A program made the translations under genes and the position numbers. This document shows, one piece after another, positions 1-7,402 of a stretch of 23,912 nucleotides of DNA. This stretch comes from UBA7672 sp035995285 (GTDB lineage Bacteria; Pseudomonadota; Alphaproteobacteria; Caulobacterales; Hyphomonadaceae), in contig DASYKO010000476.1 in NCBI GenBank assembly GCA_035995285.1, forward strand, positions 1 through 23,912. The letters are read 5' to 3'. The notes under the pieces are model-generated. The model was not told where the DNA came from. It saw only the letters and a list, made by a program, of their open reading frames with translations, and ran no database searches. The number at the start of each line of letters is the position of its first letter. Positions within the stretch are counted from its first letter, which is position 1.

Positions 1-11
1 AACCCTGTCGG

Positions 12-744
12 CCGCGTGTTCGCGGTTTCGCTGCGCAAGCGCTGGTAGCGCCCCTGCAGGCGGGGCCCGCAACCACGCCTCTCCCCTGAGGCCTGCCGGC
101 CCCGTACTGCTGCGAGCTACCATAGGGTCAGCTTGGGCCACTGCCGTCCTTCCCCACTTCGTGGGGTAGGACACCGTGGGTGATTTCAAACATCGGTCGC
201 GATCTCGTATTCAGGCCAGCGTCAGCTGCCTGGGATGCCTCCCGCTTTCCCCTCTCGGGCCGCAGCGGGTCGGTGGCGCTCCATGAGGAGGGCCGGGGAC
301 GCAGGATGGCCCTGCGTGGGTTGGGCATCCGCCATTGCTGGCGGCTACCGGTAGATAGAAGAAACGCAGCATCCTGCGTCCCCGCGCATCGTTATCCGGC
401 GGCCTCGGACAAGGAGGTAGATTTCACTCCTCTGCCGTGAGCCTCGCCGCCGGCGTGCAGGTCCTGGATGTTCAGCCAGGATCCCTGGACATGGTCCCTC
501 CCTTGGCCGCACGTTTTGCGGCTTTCGAAAGGGCTGAGAGCGCTCCTATGACCCGCTCCGGGTATAACACTCCCGGGACCTTGCGACCGGCCTCACGCCG
601 GACGGGAGACGAACTCCACGCTCGATACGCATCGCCCCCGCGCCGTGAACAGTGATCGGCTGCCCTCCATGCGGAGGCGATGGGTGCAGTATCCCTCAGG
701 TTTGGAGCATGCTGGGGAGATTATTTTTCTCACCACCAGTATGC
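12..744. ncRNA. Candidate large structured RNA; strand unknown
   Basis: No credible protein gene lies here, but the stretch is crowded with strong hairpins. Stems seen: 12-16/21-25, 50-54/62-66, 90-93/98-101, 146-156/162-172 (extended by 138-141/176-179), 329-334/339-344, 506-511/517-522, 558-562/572-576, 587-591/597-601, 664-668/673-677 and 707-715/736-744. A 7-bp stem 43-49/116-122 encloses two of the hairpins like a three-way junction. A perfect 15-bp inverted repeat (294-308/370-384) encloses another. I could not match it to RNase P RNA, tmRNA, SRP RNA, a TPP or cobalamin riboswitch, or group II intron domain V. It could instead be a palindrome-rich intergenic region, and it may begin before the window. 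Function unknown. Confidence 0.35.
294..384. repeat. Perfect 15-bp inverted repeat enclosing a hairpin
   Basis: The arm CGGGGACGCAGGATG at 294-308 is the exact reverse complement of 370-384. Between the arms lie a hairpin with 6-bp arms (329-344) and the palindrome CTACCGGTAG (345-354). This is the longest perfect inverted repeat I found in the window. It may be the backbone stem of a folded RNA, a recombination or replication site, or a palindromic mobile repeat. The sequence does not decide between these. Confidence 0.75.
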
Positions 745-841
745 GGAGACGAAGGTGTTGTGAGTCAGTGGGTTAGCGTTTTTGGGGCGCGTTCTATCCA
801 TACAGATAGAATCCGGTTTGAGCGCGTTGAGGGAGTGAACC

Positions 842-860
842 GGCGTCCGGGGAGGACGCC
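842..860. other. GC-rich hairpin without T-tract
   Basis: A 7-bp stem (GGCGTCC at 842-848, GGACGCC at 854-860) closes a 5-base loop. It lies between the structured region and the acetoacetyl-CoA synthetase stop codon, so it could act as a terminator for either side. No run of T follows on either strand, so intrinsic termination is not assured. It abuts the next palindromic repeat and may belong to it. Confidence 0.4.
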
Positions 861-943
861 CCTCGTGGTTCGATCCTTCGACAGGCTCAGGATAAACCAG
901 GCGCTTGCGCAGCTGCGCAGCGCAAGCTGCTCACCATGAGGGG
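859..943. repeat. Dispersed palindromic repeat, nested hairpins
   Basis: Outer 10-bp arms (859-868 and 934-943, one G-T pair) enclose ATCCT/AGGAT arms around the block CCTTCGACAGGCTCAGG, and then an 8-bp stem 903-910/920-927. From memory, this CCTTCGACAGGCTCAGG block recurs in intergenic repeats of Caulobacter, sphingomonads and relatives. It lies just 3' of the acetoacetyl-CoA synthetase gene, a usual place for such repeats, where they may stabilise mRNA ends. Only one copy occurs in this window, so its repeat nature rests on general knowledge. Confidence 0.55.
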
Positions 944-975
944 CTTGGGTTGGGCTACGGCGCCTGGCTGAGGCC

Positions 976-2964
976 TTATTCCGCTGACGAGGCCCGATCC
1001 GAATACCAGTCGAGGACTTCGGGATTGGACATCGCTTCGCGGTTGATGATCTTGTCGACCGGGCGGCCCTGGAAGAGGCGCTTGATCGGGAGTTCCTGTT
1101 TCTTGCCGGAGAGCGTGCGCGGGATGCCGGGGGCGATAAAGATGTCGTCGGGCACGAAGCGCGGCGAGAGCGAAGAGCGGATCGAGGCGGCGAGCTTTGC
1201 GCGCAGGGCGTCATCGAATGCCGCGCCTTCGCGCAGGACGAGGAACATGGCGAGGCGGCTGTCGCCATTGCCCTGCTCCAGCTCGATCACCATGGAGTCC
1301 AGCACTTCATCGAGACGCTCGACGGCGGCGTAGATCTCGCTGGTGCCCATGCGCACGCCGTTGCGGTTGATGGTGGCGTCGCTGCGGCCGGAGATCGTGC
1401 AGCCGCCATCGGCATGGATGGTGAGCCAGTCGCCGTGGCGCCAGACGCCCGGATAGGTGTCGAAATAGGAGGAGAGATAGCGCTCGTTGTTCTTGTCGCC
1501 CCAGAAATAGATCGGCATTGAGGGCAAGGGGCGCGTGCAGACGAGTTCGCCTTCCTCGCCGGTGACGGGCTTGCCTTCATCGTTCCACGCTTCGGTGGCG
1601 ACACCGAGCTGGCGGCATTGCATGCGGCCGGTGTGGAGCGGGAGTTCGCGGTTGCCGCCGACGAAGCAGGCGGCGATGTCCGTACCGCCGGAGAAGTTGG
1701 ACCACCAGATGTTGGGCGTGCCGATGGAGGCGAACTGGGCTGTTCCCCAGTCCTGCACGTCCGGCGGCAGGGGCGAGCCGGTGGAGCCGATGAAGCGGAT
1801 ACGCGAGAGGTCTCCGCACTGGGAGAGCTTCACGCCGGCCTTCATGCAGTTGGCGTAGAAGGCGGCGCCTGCGCCGAAGCAGGTGACCTTGTGGCGGGCG
1901 GCGAAGCGCCAGAGCGTGGTCCAGTCGGGCTTGTCCTTCGGGCCGTTGGGGGCGCCGTCATAGATGCAGATGGTCGTTCCGCCGAGCAGGCCGGCGAGCT
2001 GCGAGTTCCACATGATCCAGCCGGTGGAGGAGTACCAGTGATAGCGCTCGCCCAGCGTGTTGGGATCGTAGCTGGCGCCGACATCGCCGTGCTTGATGGC
2101 GGCGAGCGCCGTCATGATGACGCCGCCATGGCTGTGGACCAGCGGCTTGGGCAGGCCGGTGGTGCCGCTTGAATAGACGACCCACAGGGGATGTTCGAAC
2201 GGGAGCCAGTCCGGCTCGAACGCGTCGATATCGGCGCCGGTGCGGGCGGTAGCATCAGCGAAGGTGCGTTCGGCTTTGATCTTTGTTGCGGCGAAGGGCG
2301 TCTCGAGCAGGATGAGGCTTTCGACCGAGGGCAGCGCATCGCGCAGGCCGGCGACGGTGGCGCTGCGGTCCAGGGTGCGGCCGGCATAGTGGACGCCATC
2401 GGCGGCGATCAGGACTTTTGGCGAGATCTGGCGGAAGCGGTCTATCACGGCGGGGACGCCCATGTCGGGCGCACAGATGCTCCAGATCGCGCCGATGCTG
2501 GCCGCGGCGAGCATGGCGATGATGGCGTCGGGCGTGTTGGGCAGGTAGGCGGCGACGCGGTCGCCGCGCGTGACGCCGAGGTCGCGCAGGGTGAGCGCCA
2601 TGGAGGCGATCTGGCGTTTGAGCTCGGGCCATGAGAGTTCGCGGATGTCGCCCAGTTCATTCTCGGCGATGATGGCGGGTTGTCCGGCTGCGTGGGCCGC
2701 GTCGGCGTGGCGGAGGACCTGGTGGGCGTAGTTGGCGCCTGCGCCTTCGAACCAGACGGCGCCGGGCATCTGGTCCTTCGACAGCACGCGCGACCAGGGC
2801 GTGGGCGAGGTGAGGTCGTGATAATCCCAGATCGAGCGCCAGAAGGCTTCGAGGTCGGTGACCGACCAGCGCCACATATCTTCGAAGTCCGCGAACTCGA
2901 GGCCGCGCTCGCGCGCCAGCCAGTCGCGGTAGAGCTTCATCTGGGGGACGGGATTGGCGGGCAT
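976..2964 (-). CDS. Acetoacetyl-CoA synthetase
   Basis: The 662-residue protein has the usual length of acetoacetate-CoA ligases of the adenylate-forming (ANL) superfamily. It activates acetoacetate with ATP and CoA in the cytoplasm, feeding ketone-body or polyhydroxybutyrate carbon into acetyl-CoA. Visible motifs are the nucleotide-binding loop VVYSSGTTGLPKP in the middle of the protein, YHWYSSTGWIMWN, the hinge region HGDWLTIHADGG...ISGRSDATINRNGVRMGTSE, and the C-terminal PRTLSGKKQELPIK, which carries the catalytic lysine. The ATG lies only 4 bases after the TAA of the upstream dehydrogenase gene, so the two are one operon and translation is probably coupled. No clear Shine-Dalgarno sequence precedes it. 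Plain acetyl-CoA synthetase is less likely, because the long N-terminal region (MKLYRDWLARERGLEF) and the YHWYSSTGWIMWN block fit the acetoacetyl branch. Confidence 0.93.
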   Translation of the reverse strand: MPANPVPQMKLYRDWLARERGLEFADFEDMWRWSVTDLEAFWRSIWDYHDLTSPTPWSRVLSKDQMPGAVWFEGAGANYAHQVLRHADAAHAAGQPAIIAENELGDIRELSWPELKRQIASMALTLRDLGVTRGDRVAAYLPNTPDAIIAMLAAASIGAIWSICAPDMGVPAVIDRFRQISPKVLIAADGVHYAGRTLDRSATVAGLRDALPSVESLILLETPFAATKIKAERTFADATARTGADIDAFEPDWLPFEHPLWVVYSSGTTGLPKPLVHSHGGVIMTALAAIKHGDVGASYDPNTLGERYHWYSSTGWIMWNSQLAGLLGGTTICIYDGAPNGPKDKPDWTTLWRFAARHKVTCFGAGAAFYANCMKAGVKLSQCGDLSRIRFIGSTGSPLPPDVQDWGTAQFASIGTPNIWWSNFSGGTDIAACFVGGNRELPLHTGRMQCRQLGVATEAWNDEGKPVTGEEGELVCTRPLPSMPIYFWGDKNNERYLSSYFDTYPGVWRHGDWLTIHADGGCTISGRSDATINRNGVRMGTSEIYAAVERLDEVLDSMVIELEQGNGDSRLAMFLVLREGAAFDDALRAKLAASIRSSLSPRFVPDDIFIAPGIPRTLSGKKQELPIKRLFQGRPVDKIINREAMSNPEVLDWYSDRASSAE

Positions 2965-2968
2965 GGGC

Positions 2969-3772
2969 TTACTCGAAGTTGACGCGGCCGCCGGCCGTCA
3001 TGCCGCCATCGACGACGAGGTCGTGGCAGTTGATGTAGCGGCCTTCATCGCTGGCGAGGAACAGGGCGGCGGTTGCGATGTCCTTCGGCAGGCCGGAACG
3101 GCGCAGCGGGGTTGCCTTGGAGAGGTTGGCGGTCAGCTTGGCGAGCTTGGCGTCGGCCTTGCCAGGCTCCATGGATGCCGCCTTTTCCGAGCCGCCGAAG
3201 AAGATCGGCGTGGCGATGGCGCCGGGAGAGATGCAGTTCACGCTGATACCGAAACGGCCGAGCTCCATGCCGGCCATACGGGTGGCGTGGACGACGCCGG
3301 CCTTCATGATCGAATAGAGATATTCGCCCATGTGGGCGCGGTTGGAGGAGACGCTGGCGTTGTTGATGATGGCGCCTGCGCCCTGCTCTTTCATGATCGG
3401 CGCGGCGTGGCGGATGCCGAAGATCACCGAGCCCAGCAGCAGGTTGGTCGCGTGCTCGAAATCCGCGTGCGTGACGGTGTCGACCGTGCCGTGCGTCGGG
3501 CCGCCGGCATTGCTGAACAGCACGTCGAGGCGACCGAACGCTTTCACGGTTTCATCGATCGAGGCCTTGATCTGGGTTTCATGACTGACGTCGGACTGGA
3601 AGAAGCGGGCGTTGGGCCCTAGCGCCGCCTGCATTGTGCGGCCCTTGTCGGCGTTGCGGCCGGTGAAGAGGACTTTGGCGCCCTCCGCGGCGAAGAGTTC
3701 GACAGTTGCTTCGCCGATGCCGCTGGTGCCGCCGGTGATGAGGGCGACCTTGCCGCCAAGACGTCCGCTCAT
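2969..3772 (-). CDS. Short-chain dehydrogenase/reductase (SDR) family oxidoreductase
   Basis: A 267-residue classical SDR. The Rossmann nucleotide loop is TGGTSGIG (residues 13-20), the structural NAG is at 88-90, and the catalytic Ser140, Tyr153 and Lys157 form the S...YxxxK signature. R39 after the second beta strand favours NADP(H), but this is only suggestive. The C-terminal DLVVDGGMTAG block is typical of the family. The substrate cannot be read from the sequence. Co-transcription with acetoacetyl-CoA synthetase makes a 3-hydroxyacid or 3-hydroxybutyrate-type alcohol attractive (inference). The start ATG has a good ribosome-binding site (GAGGT, about 6 bases upstream) that lies inside the tandem repeat described separately. 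Confidence 0.9.
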   Translation of the reverse strand: MSGRLGGKVALITGGTSGIGEATVELFAAEGAKVLFTGRNADKGRTMQAALGPNARFFQSDVSHETQIKASIDETVKAFGRLDVLFSNAGGPTHGTVDTVTHADFEHATNLLLGSVIFGIRHAAPIMKEQGAGAIINNASVSSNRAHMGEYLYSIMKAGVVHATRMAGMELGRFGISVNCISPGAIATPIFFGGSEKAASMEPGKADAKLAKLTANLSKATPLRRSGLPKDIATAALFLASDEGRYINCHDLVVDGGMTAGGRVNFE

Positions 3773-3779
3773 GACATTA

Positions 3780-3830
3780 CCTCAGAAGAAGGTTCCGGAC
3801 CTCAGAAGAAGGTTCCGGCTTTTCGCCGGA
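3780..3830. repeat. Tandem 20-bp duplication plus hairpin ahead of the SDR gene
   Basis: The unit CCTCAGAAGAAGGTTCCGG(A/C) occurs twice head to tail (3780-3799 and 3800-3819) with only the last base differing. The second copy runs into a hairpin (stem 3814-3819/3825-3830, 5-base loop, GAAAA on the minus strand). On the minus strand each copy contains TGAGGT, and the copy nearest the gene supplies the Shine-Dalgarno sequence of the SDR gene. The duplication therefore repeats a ribosome-binding segment. The hairpin may also end transcription from the hydrolase gene, though no T-tract follows. Confidence 0.8.
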
Positions 3831-3870
3831 GCCAATTATGTCGCAACGGCGCAGGCTGCAACAGGGCGGG

Positions 3871-4938
3871 CTAGTAGTGGTCCGTGAAGCGGCCGAGCTT
3901 GCAGGAATAGCCCTCGGGCGGCGCGGTCAGCTTGAAGGATTTGGGATCCGAGCCCTTGGGATGGGACGCTATCGTCTTCAGCGCCCAGAGGTTGAACCCC
4001 TGGGTGTTCACTTGCGGCCACATATGGCCGTGGGTCGCGCTGCACGCCACGTGCACCACGTTCGGCATGGACGAGAAATAGTTGGAGGCGGCCTGGGTCG
4101 ACGGGCGATAGTCGGCGCAGAGGCCGGTGGGCGGGCCGCAGTCCCAGAGGTCCTTCTCGCCTCCCCAAACTGAGATCACTATGAGCGGGCTCAGCGTCTG
4201 GTGCAGCGGATAGGGGCCGATGCGGCCCTGGTGGATCCTGGTGGGCGCGTTGATCACGGCCTGGCGCGAGTCGGTGAACGACAAAGCCGAGCCATCGTCG
4301 TTCGAGACATACCACTCGCCCGAGATCGGCATGCCACCGGACCAGAAGGCGGAATTGAAGGTGAGGACGCGGTTGGTGATCGTGCCGCCGGACGAGATGC
4401 CGCCGATGAAGAGGCGTTTTGCGTCGAGCGGGAATTTCGTGCCGACGCAGCGGACCATGGCCTCGAAGAAGCGCGAATCCGGGCCGGCGTCGTTCTTCCA
4501 CTTCTCGCCTTGCGCATTACCGGCGCGGCCATCGTTCCACGGTTTCCAGTTCCAGCCGTTCGAGCCTGGACCATCGCACTGGCCGCGGCCGACATCAGGA
4601 TCCTGCTCGGCGCACTGGCGCACGGGGCCGATGACGGTAAAGCCCTGATCGGCCATCAGCACGTTGGCGCCTGAGCGCGCCACGGTGAGATTGGCGTTGG
4701 TCGATTCAACCGTGCCAGTGAGCGGAACCCAGACCGGCGCAGGACCCTTGATCCCCTTGCCCGGCGTGACGACGAAAGCGCGCATCATGCCGTCGGACGG
4801 GAAGTCGGCGTTAAGGCCTTCCTTCACCTGATAGCCGTCCGGACATTCCCACTTCACGCTCGCCTGCTGCGAGGCCTGGTCCGGCGACATGCAGGAGGCC
4901 AGGGCCAGCGCCGCGATGATCGTTGCTGCAAGACGCAA
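3871..4938 (-). CDS. Secreted alpha/beta-hydrolase lipoprotein (esterase/PHB-depolymerase-like)
   Basis: I chose the TTG start at 4938. It follows a GGAGAG ribosome-binding site by 4 bases and yields a compact lipoprotein signal, MRLAATIIAALALASC, with Cys16 in an LASC lipobox. An ATG at 4983 in the same frame has no good ribosome-binding site and would put a charged extension before the signal. The mature protein should be lipid-anchored and exported. The nucleophile elbow GISSGG gives a G-x-S-x-G serine, and the late ATHGHMWP block carries the likely catalytic His. Several cysteine pairs fit a periplasmic or surface location. The fold resembles secreted esterases and polyhydroxybutyrate depolymerases, but the substrate is unproven. 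Nearness to the acetoacetyl-CoA operon makes a link to polyester or ketone metabolism possible. Confidence 0.72.
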   Translation of the reverse strand: MRLAATIIAALALASCMSPDQASQQASVKWECPDGYQVKEGLNADFPSDGMMRAFVVTPGKGIKGPAPVWVPLTGTVESTNANLTVARSGANVLMADQGFTVIGPVRQCAEQDPDVGRGQCDGPGSNGWNWKPWNDGRAGNAQGEKWKNDAGPDSRFFEAMVRCVGTKFPLDAKRLFIGGISSGGTITNRVLTFNSAFWSGGMPISGEWYVSNDDGSALSFTDSRQAVINAPTRIHQGRIGPYPLHQTLSPLIVISVWGGEKDLWDCGPPTGLCADYRPSTQAASNYFSSMPNVVHVACSATHGHMWPQVNTQGFNLWALKTIASHPKGSDPKSFKLTAPPEGYSCKLGRFTDHY

Positions 4939-5337
4939 GTGTCTCTCCCATCCTTTGCCGTCGACCGACAAGACGAAGAGCATACTACGGGTTTGCCGCC
5001 GTTCGACCGCCTCCTCTCCGCGCTGATGTCTTCGAGCACCCGGAGGAGCGAAAGGTCCCGTCACGGCTCCGGGCAATGCGAACTTGTGTGTGCTCGTGGA
5101 AATAGTTGCTGGACGGACATATTGTCGCAGTATTTGCTATAAGCAATCATGAGCGTGGTCAAAAAATATCACCTGGAATCAGATCGTAATCGCTGATCTC
5201 ATACCCGCGAGGCCTCACGGGGCCGCGATAGGCGCTAAGATCGAAGGCTCGCTTCTTTACCCCTTCAACGGGGTTTAACCCACGACAGGGATAGTGCTCC
5301 TCACGTCGCGAACAGAAGTTCGTCTGTGGAGTTGGGA
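4939..5337. other. Divergent intergenic region between hydrolase and regulator genes
   Basis: About 400 bases without a gene. It must hold the promoters of the hydrolase (minus) and the regulator (plus), but I could not assign clear -35/-10 pairs. Possible operators are TTGC-N5-GCAA-like symmetry at 5134-5146 and the inverted repeat AGATC/GATCT at 5181-5185/5195-5199. A hairpin with 5-bp arms (5259-5263/5270-5274) sits about 65 bases ahead of the regulator start. A leader-type role for it is a guess. Confidence 0.45.
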
Positions 5338-6093
5338 ATGAGTACGGGTTGGGGATCCGCGCACATCCAAGCGTGGGCGGCGGTGGATCAAGGATGCCGC
5401 ATCGTCCTGGCGGGAGCGGAAAGCGCCCTTCGCCAACGCCTGCACGAGGCATGCATCCGCGCCGGTCTTGTCGTCGAAATCACAACGCAGGGCCGCGCCG
5501 CCATTCAGCGCGCCCAGGACAACACCGCGGATATCGTGGTGATCCTGTCGGACCTTGGCGATTTCTCCGCCAGCGAGCTTGTGCGCTCGCTGCGCCATGA
5601 GAGAGATGTGGGCGTCATCGTCATCTCGCCCGACGCGGATTCGACCGATCGCGTCATCCAGCTCGAACTGGGCGCCGACGAAGTCTTGAGCGGCGAATTG
5701 CTGCCGCGGGAACTGATCGCGCGCATGCGCAATCTCTTCAAGCGGATGCGGCCGGCTGTTGCACCGGCCAGGAATGGTGGCGCCTTCCGGTTCGGTGGAT
5801 GGATGCTTGACGCGCAGCTGCGCCAGCTGACCGCTCCGCACAACGAACCAGTCCATCTCACTTCGCGCGAATACGAAGTGCTCGAGATCCTGCTCAGGCG
5901 CGCCAATGAGGTCGTGAGCCGGGAGGACCTGCGCGGATCAGGGCCGGCCAACCAGGACAGCCGCGCGGTCGATGTGCTTGTCGGCCGGCTTCGCCGCAAG
6001 CTGGACGACCGCGGCGAGTTCGCCCGCATGATCAAACCCGTCCGCAATGTCGGATATATCCTGACGCAGCAGGTTGAATTGCTCGCTGCGTGA
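5338..6093 (+). CDS. OmpR-family DNA-binding regulator with degenerate receiver domain
   Basis: A 251-residue protein with a receiver-like domain (about residues 20-135) and a C-terminal winged-helix DNA-binding domain (about 150-245, including LTSREYEVLEILL and the VDVLVGRLRRKL recognition region). Ungapped alignment by eye to OmpR puts Leu70 where the phospho-accepting Asp should be. The N-terminal acidic pair has become Ala-Glu (27-28) and the conserved Lys has become Gly119, so normal phosphorylation is unlikely. No histidine kinase gene is nearby. The ATG at 5338 follows GGAG by 6 bases; a GTG at 5326 is the alternative start. It lies 284 bases upstream of the DUF11 cluster in the same direction and is a plausible regulator of it (inference). 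Confidence 0.85.
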   Translation: MSTGWGSAHIQAWAAVDQGCRIVLAGAESALRQRLHEACIRAGLVVEITTQGRAAIQRAQDNTADIVVILSDLGDFSASELVRSLRHERDVGVIVISPDADSTDRVIQLELGADEVLSGELLPRELIARMRNLFKRMRPAVAPARNGGAFRFGGWMLDAQLRQLTAPHNEPVHLTSREYEVLEILLRRANEVVSREDLRGSGPANQDSRAVDVLVGRLRRKLDDRGEFARMIKPVRNVGYILTQQVELLAA

Positions 6094-6127
6094 TATCTGC
6101 CGGACATAACCGGCAGTCCTGGATATC
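6092..6127. terminator. Possible terminator or operator hairpin after the regulator gene
   Basis: CTGCCGG (6097-6103) pairs with CCGGCAG (6110-6116) around a 6-base loop. The flanking GATATC copies (6092-6097 and 6122-6127) could extend the stem. It starts at the regulator stop codon, so a terminator is the simplest reading, but no T-tract follows. It may instead be a binding site for the regulator. Confidence 0.45.
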
Positions 6128-6342
6128 GATAGATTTCAGCTTTCCGATTGGAAGGCCGGCGCAGGCGATGCGGCGCCGAGCGTGGGAACGCGCCATTTCA
6201 CCAATCAATCTGGCCTTTCCCTACCGCTTGTCCGCGGCCTGTTACATTTCGTGGCCGAGAGTGACGCATCGATACAGCTGCAGATTGGGTAATTCAAAAT
6301 GCCCCCGCCAAGCCGCGCGACAGTATTCCAAAGAATAAACCA

Positions 6343-6376
6343 TGTGCCTGTAGCATCTTTATCGACAAGAGGCACA
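6343..6376 (+). promoter_or_regulatory. Hairpin masking the ribosome-binding site of the first cluster gene
   Basis: TGTGCCT (6343-6349) is the perfect complement of AGGCACA (6370-6376), with a 20-base loop. The 3' arm covers the last bases of the Shine-Dalgarno sequence AAGAGG (6367-6372) and ends one base before the ATG at 6378. Formed in mRNA, the stem would block ribosome entry. Opening it by an RNA, a protein, temperature or RNA processing would switch on translation. The rest of 6094-6377 holds no gene and must contain the cluster's promoter, which I could not assign. Confidence 0.6.
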
Positions 6377-6377
6377 C

Positions 6378-7376
6378 ATGCGCATTGCGCTCTTCATGTT
6401 CTGCTGCGTTGCCGCCGCGCTTATCGGCGTAGCAGCTGCGTCTGCCGAGACGGCGGAGAAGGAGACGCCGGCGGGAACGCTGGCGGGCCGTTGGATTCCG
6501 TCGGCGGCGTCAGTGCGCTTCTCGCAACTGGGCGAGACAGAGACAGTCGAGACCAACAACACGCTGGTCCAGGTCGCCGAGATCGTGGCGTTCGATCTTA
6601 ATCAGCTCGAAGAAGGAAAGGTCGGCGTGAAGGCCGACGAGGAATACCAGTTCGAGCTGGAAGTCACCAATATCGGCAACGGCACGGAGTGCTTCTGGAC
6701 GACGCCTTCGAATTCCGAGCAGGGCGTGCTCGACATTACGCCTGTCCTGCTCCGCAGCGACAGCGACGATAACGGCTCTTTCGACGTCACAGACCAGCAG
6801 CACAATTTCAGCGAATGCAGCGTCTGGCTTGGCCCCGGCCAGACGGAGCGTCTGTTCATCGCCGGACGCATGCCGCGCGGCGTCGAGAACGACCGCGCCT
6901 ATTTCTCGATCACGGTCGGTCCCAGCCAGGGCCTCGGCGCGATCGGCACGGTCTACGAAGACAAAGGCGATGGTGCAGCCGACGCACTTTCGGGCACGGA
7001 TCCGGAGGAAGGCTACGTCACCTTCTATGCGCAGGGTTCGACATTGCGCGTGGGCCTGCAGAAGTCGGCGATCGTCGGCGGCGACGCATCGCGGACCGAC
7101 GCCCTGCCCGGCGAGACCATCGCCTATTCCCTGCACTTCACCGGCGAGGGCGAAGGGGCAGTCAGGGATGCGCTGGTCAGCGATCCGCTGCCGTCGAACC
7201 TCGACTACGTCCCCGGCTCGCTGAAGCTGGATGGCGCGGCCCTCACGGACGCAGCCGATGGCGACGCCGGCTCGTTCGACGCGGGCGCCGTCGCCGTGCG
7301 CATCGGCGACCGGACGGCGCCCTTCGACAATCTCATCACCTTCGAGGCGGTCGTTCGGGCCGCCGGCCAATCCTGA
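6378..7376 (+). CDS. Exported DUF11-type protein, cluster gene 1
   Basis: A 332-residue protein with a Sec signal peptide (about 1-23, cleavage near ASA/ET). The N-terminal half contains a beta-rich domain with FELEVTNIGNGTE, as in DUF11-like modules, and an Asp-rich loop D128-D136 (DSDDNGSFD) that looks like a calcium-binding dockerin/EF-hand-type loop. The C-terminal 110 residues form a DUF11-like Ig-type domain (PGETIAYSLHFTGEG...VSDPLPSNLDYVPGSL). No enzyme motif is visible, and a structural or adhesive surface role is likely. Its start lies under the hairpin described separately. Gene 2 follows after 26 bases, so they share an mRNA. Exact function unknown. Confidence 0.78.
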   Translation: MRIALFMFCCVAAALIGVAAASAETAEKETPAGTLAGRWIPSAASVRFSQLGETETVETNNTLVQVAEIVAFDLNQLEEGKVGVKADEEYQFELEVTNIGNGTECFWTTPSNSEQGVLDITPVLLRSDSDDNGSFDVTDQQHNFSECSVWLGPGQTERLFIAGRMPRGVENDRAYFSITVGPSQGLGAIGTVYEDKGDGAADALSGTDPEEGYVTFYAQGSTLRVGLQKSAIVGGDASRTDALPGETIAYSLHFTGEGEGAVRDALVSDPLPSNLDYVPGSLKLDGAALTDAADGDAGSFDAGAVAVRIGDRTAPFDNLITFEAVVRAAGQS

Positions 7377-7402
7377 CAACAAGATCTGACCGGAGCTCTG
7401 CC

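Noticed and set aside
522..580. GGGCTGAGAG followed by CCGGGTATAAC, reminiscent of a TPP riboswitch
   Set aside because: The second conserved half (AACCTGATC type) is missing and no thiamine gene is nearby.
128..655. Short open frames in the first 700 bases
   Set aside because: They show low-complexity Arg/Pro-rich translations, no start signals and no family resemblance; they run through the hairpins.
1..755. Group II intron, tmRNA or RNase P RNA
   Set aside because: No domain V, no GTGYG-type 5' end, no tag-peptide frame and no RNase P core motif on either strand.
866..900. T-arm-like GGTTCGATCC, hinting at a tRNA
   Set aside because: No acceptor, D or anticodon stems fit around it; the bases belong to the palindromic repeat.
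3780..3819. Start of a CRISPR array
   Set aside because: Two directly adjacent 20-bp copies without spacers, and no cas genes; it is a simple tandem duplication.
4936..5076. Longer N-terminus of the hydrolase from further upstream ATGs
   Set aside because: It would bury the lipoprotein signal behind a charged extension; the TTG at 4938 has a strong ribosome-binding site.
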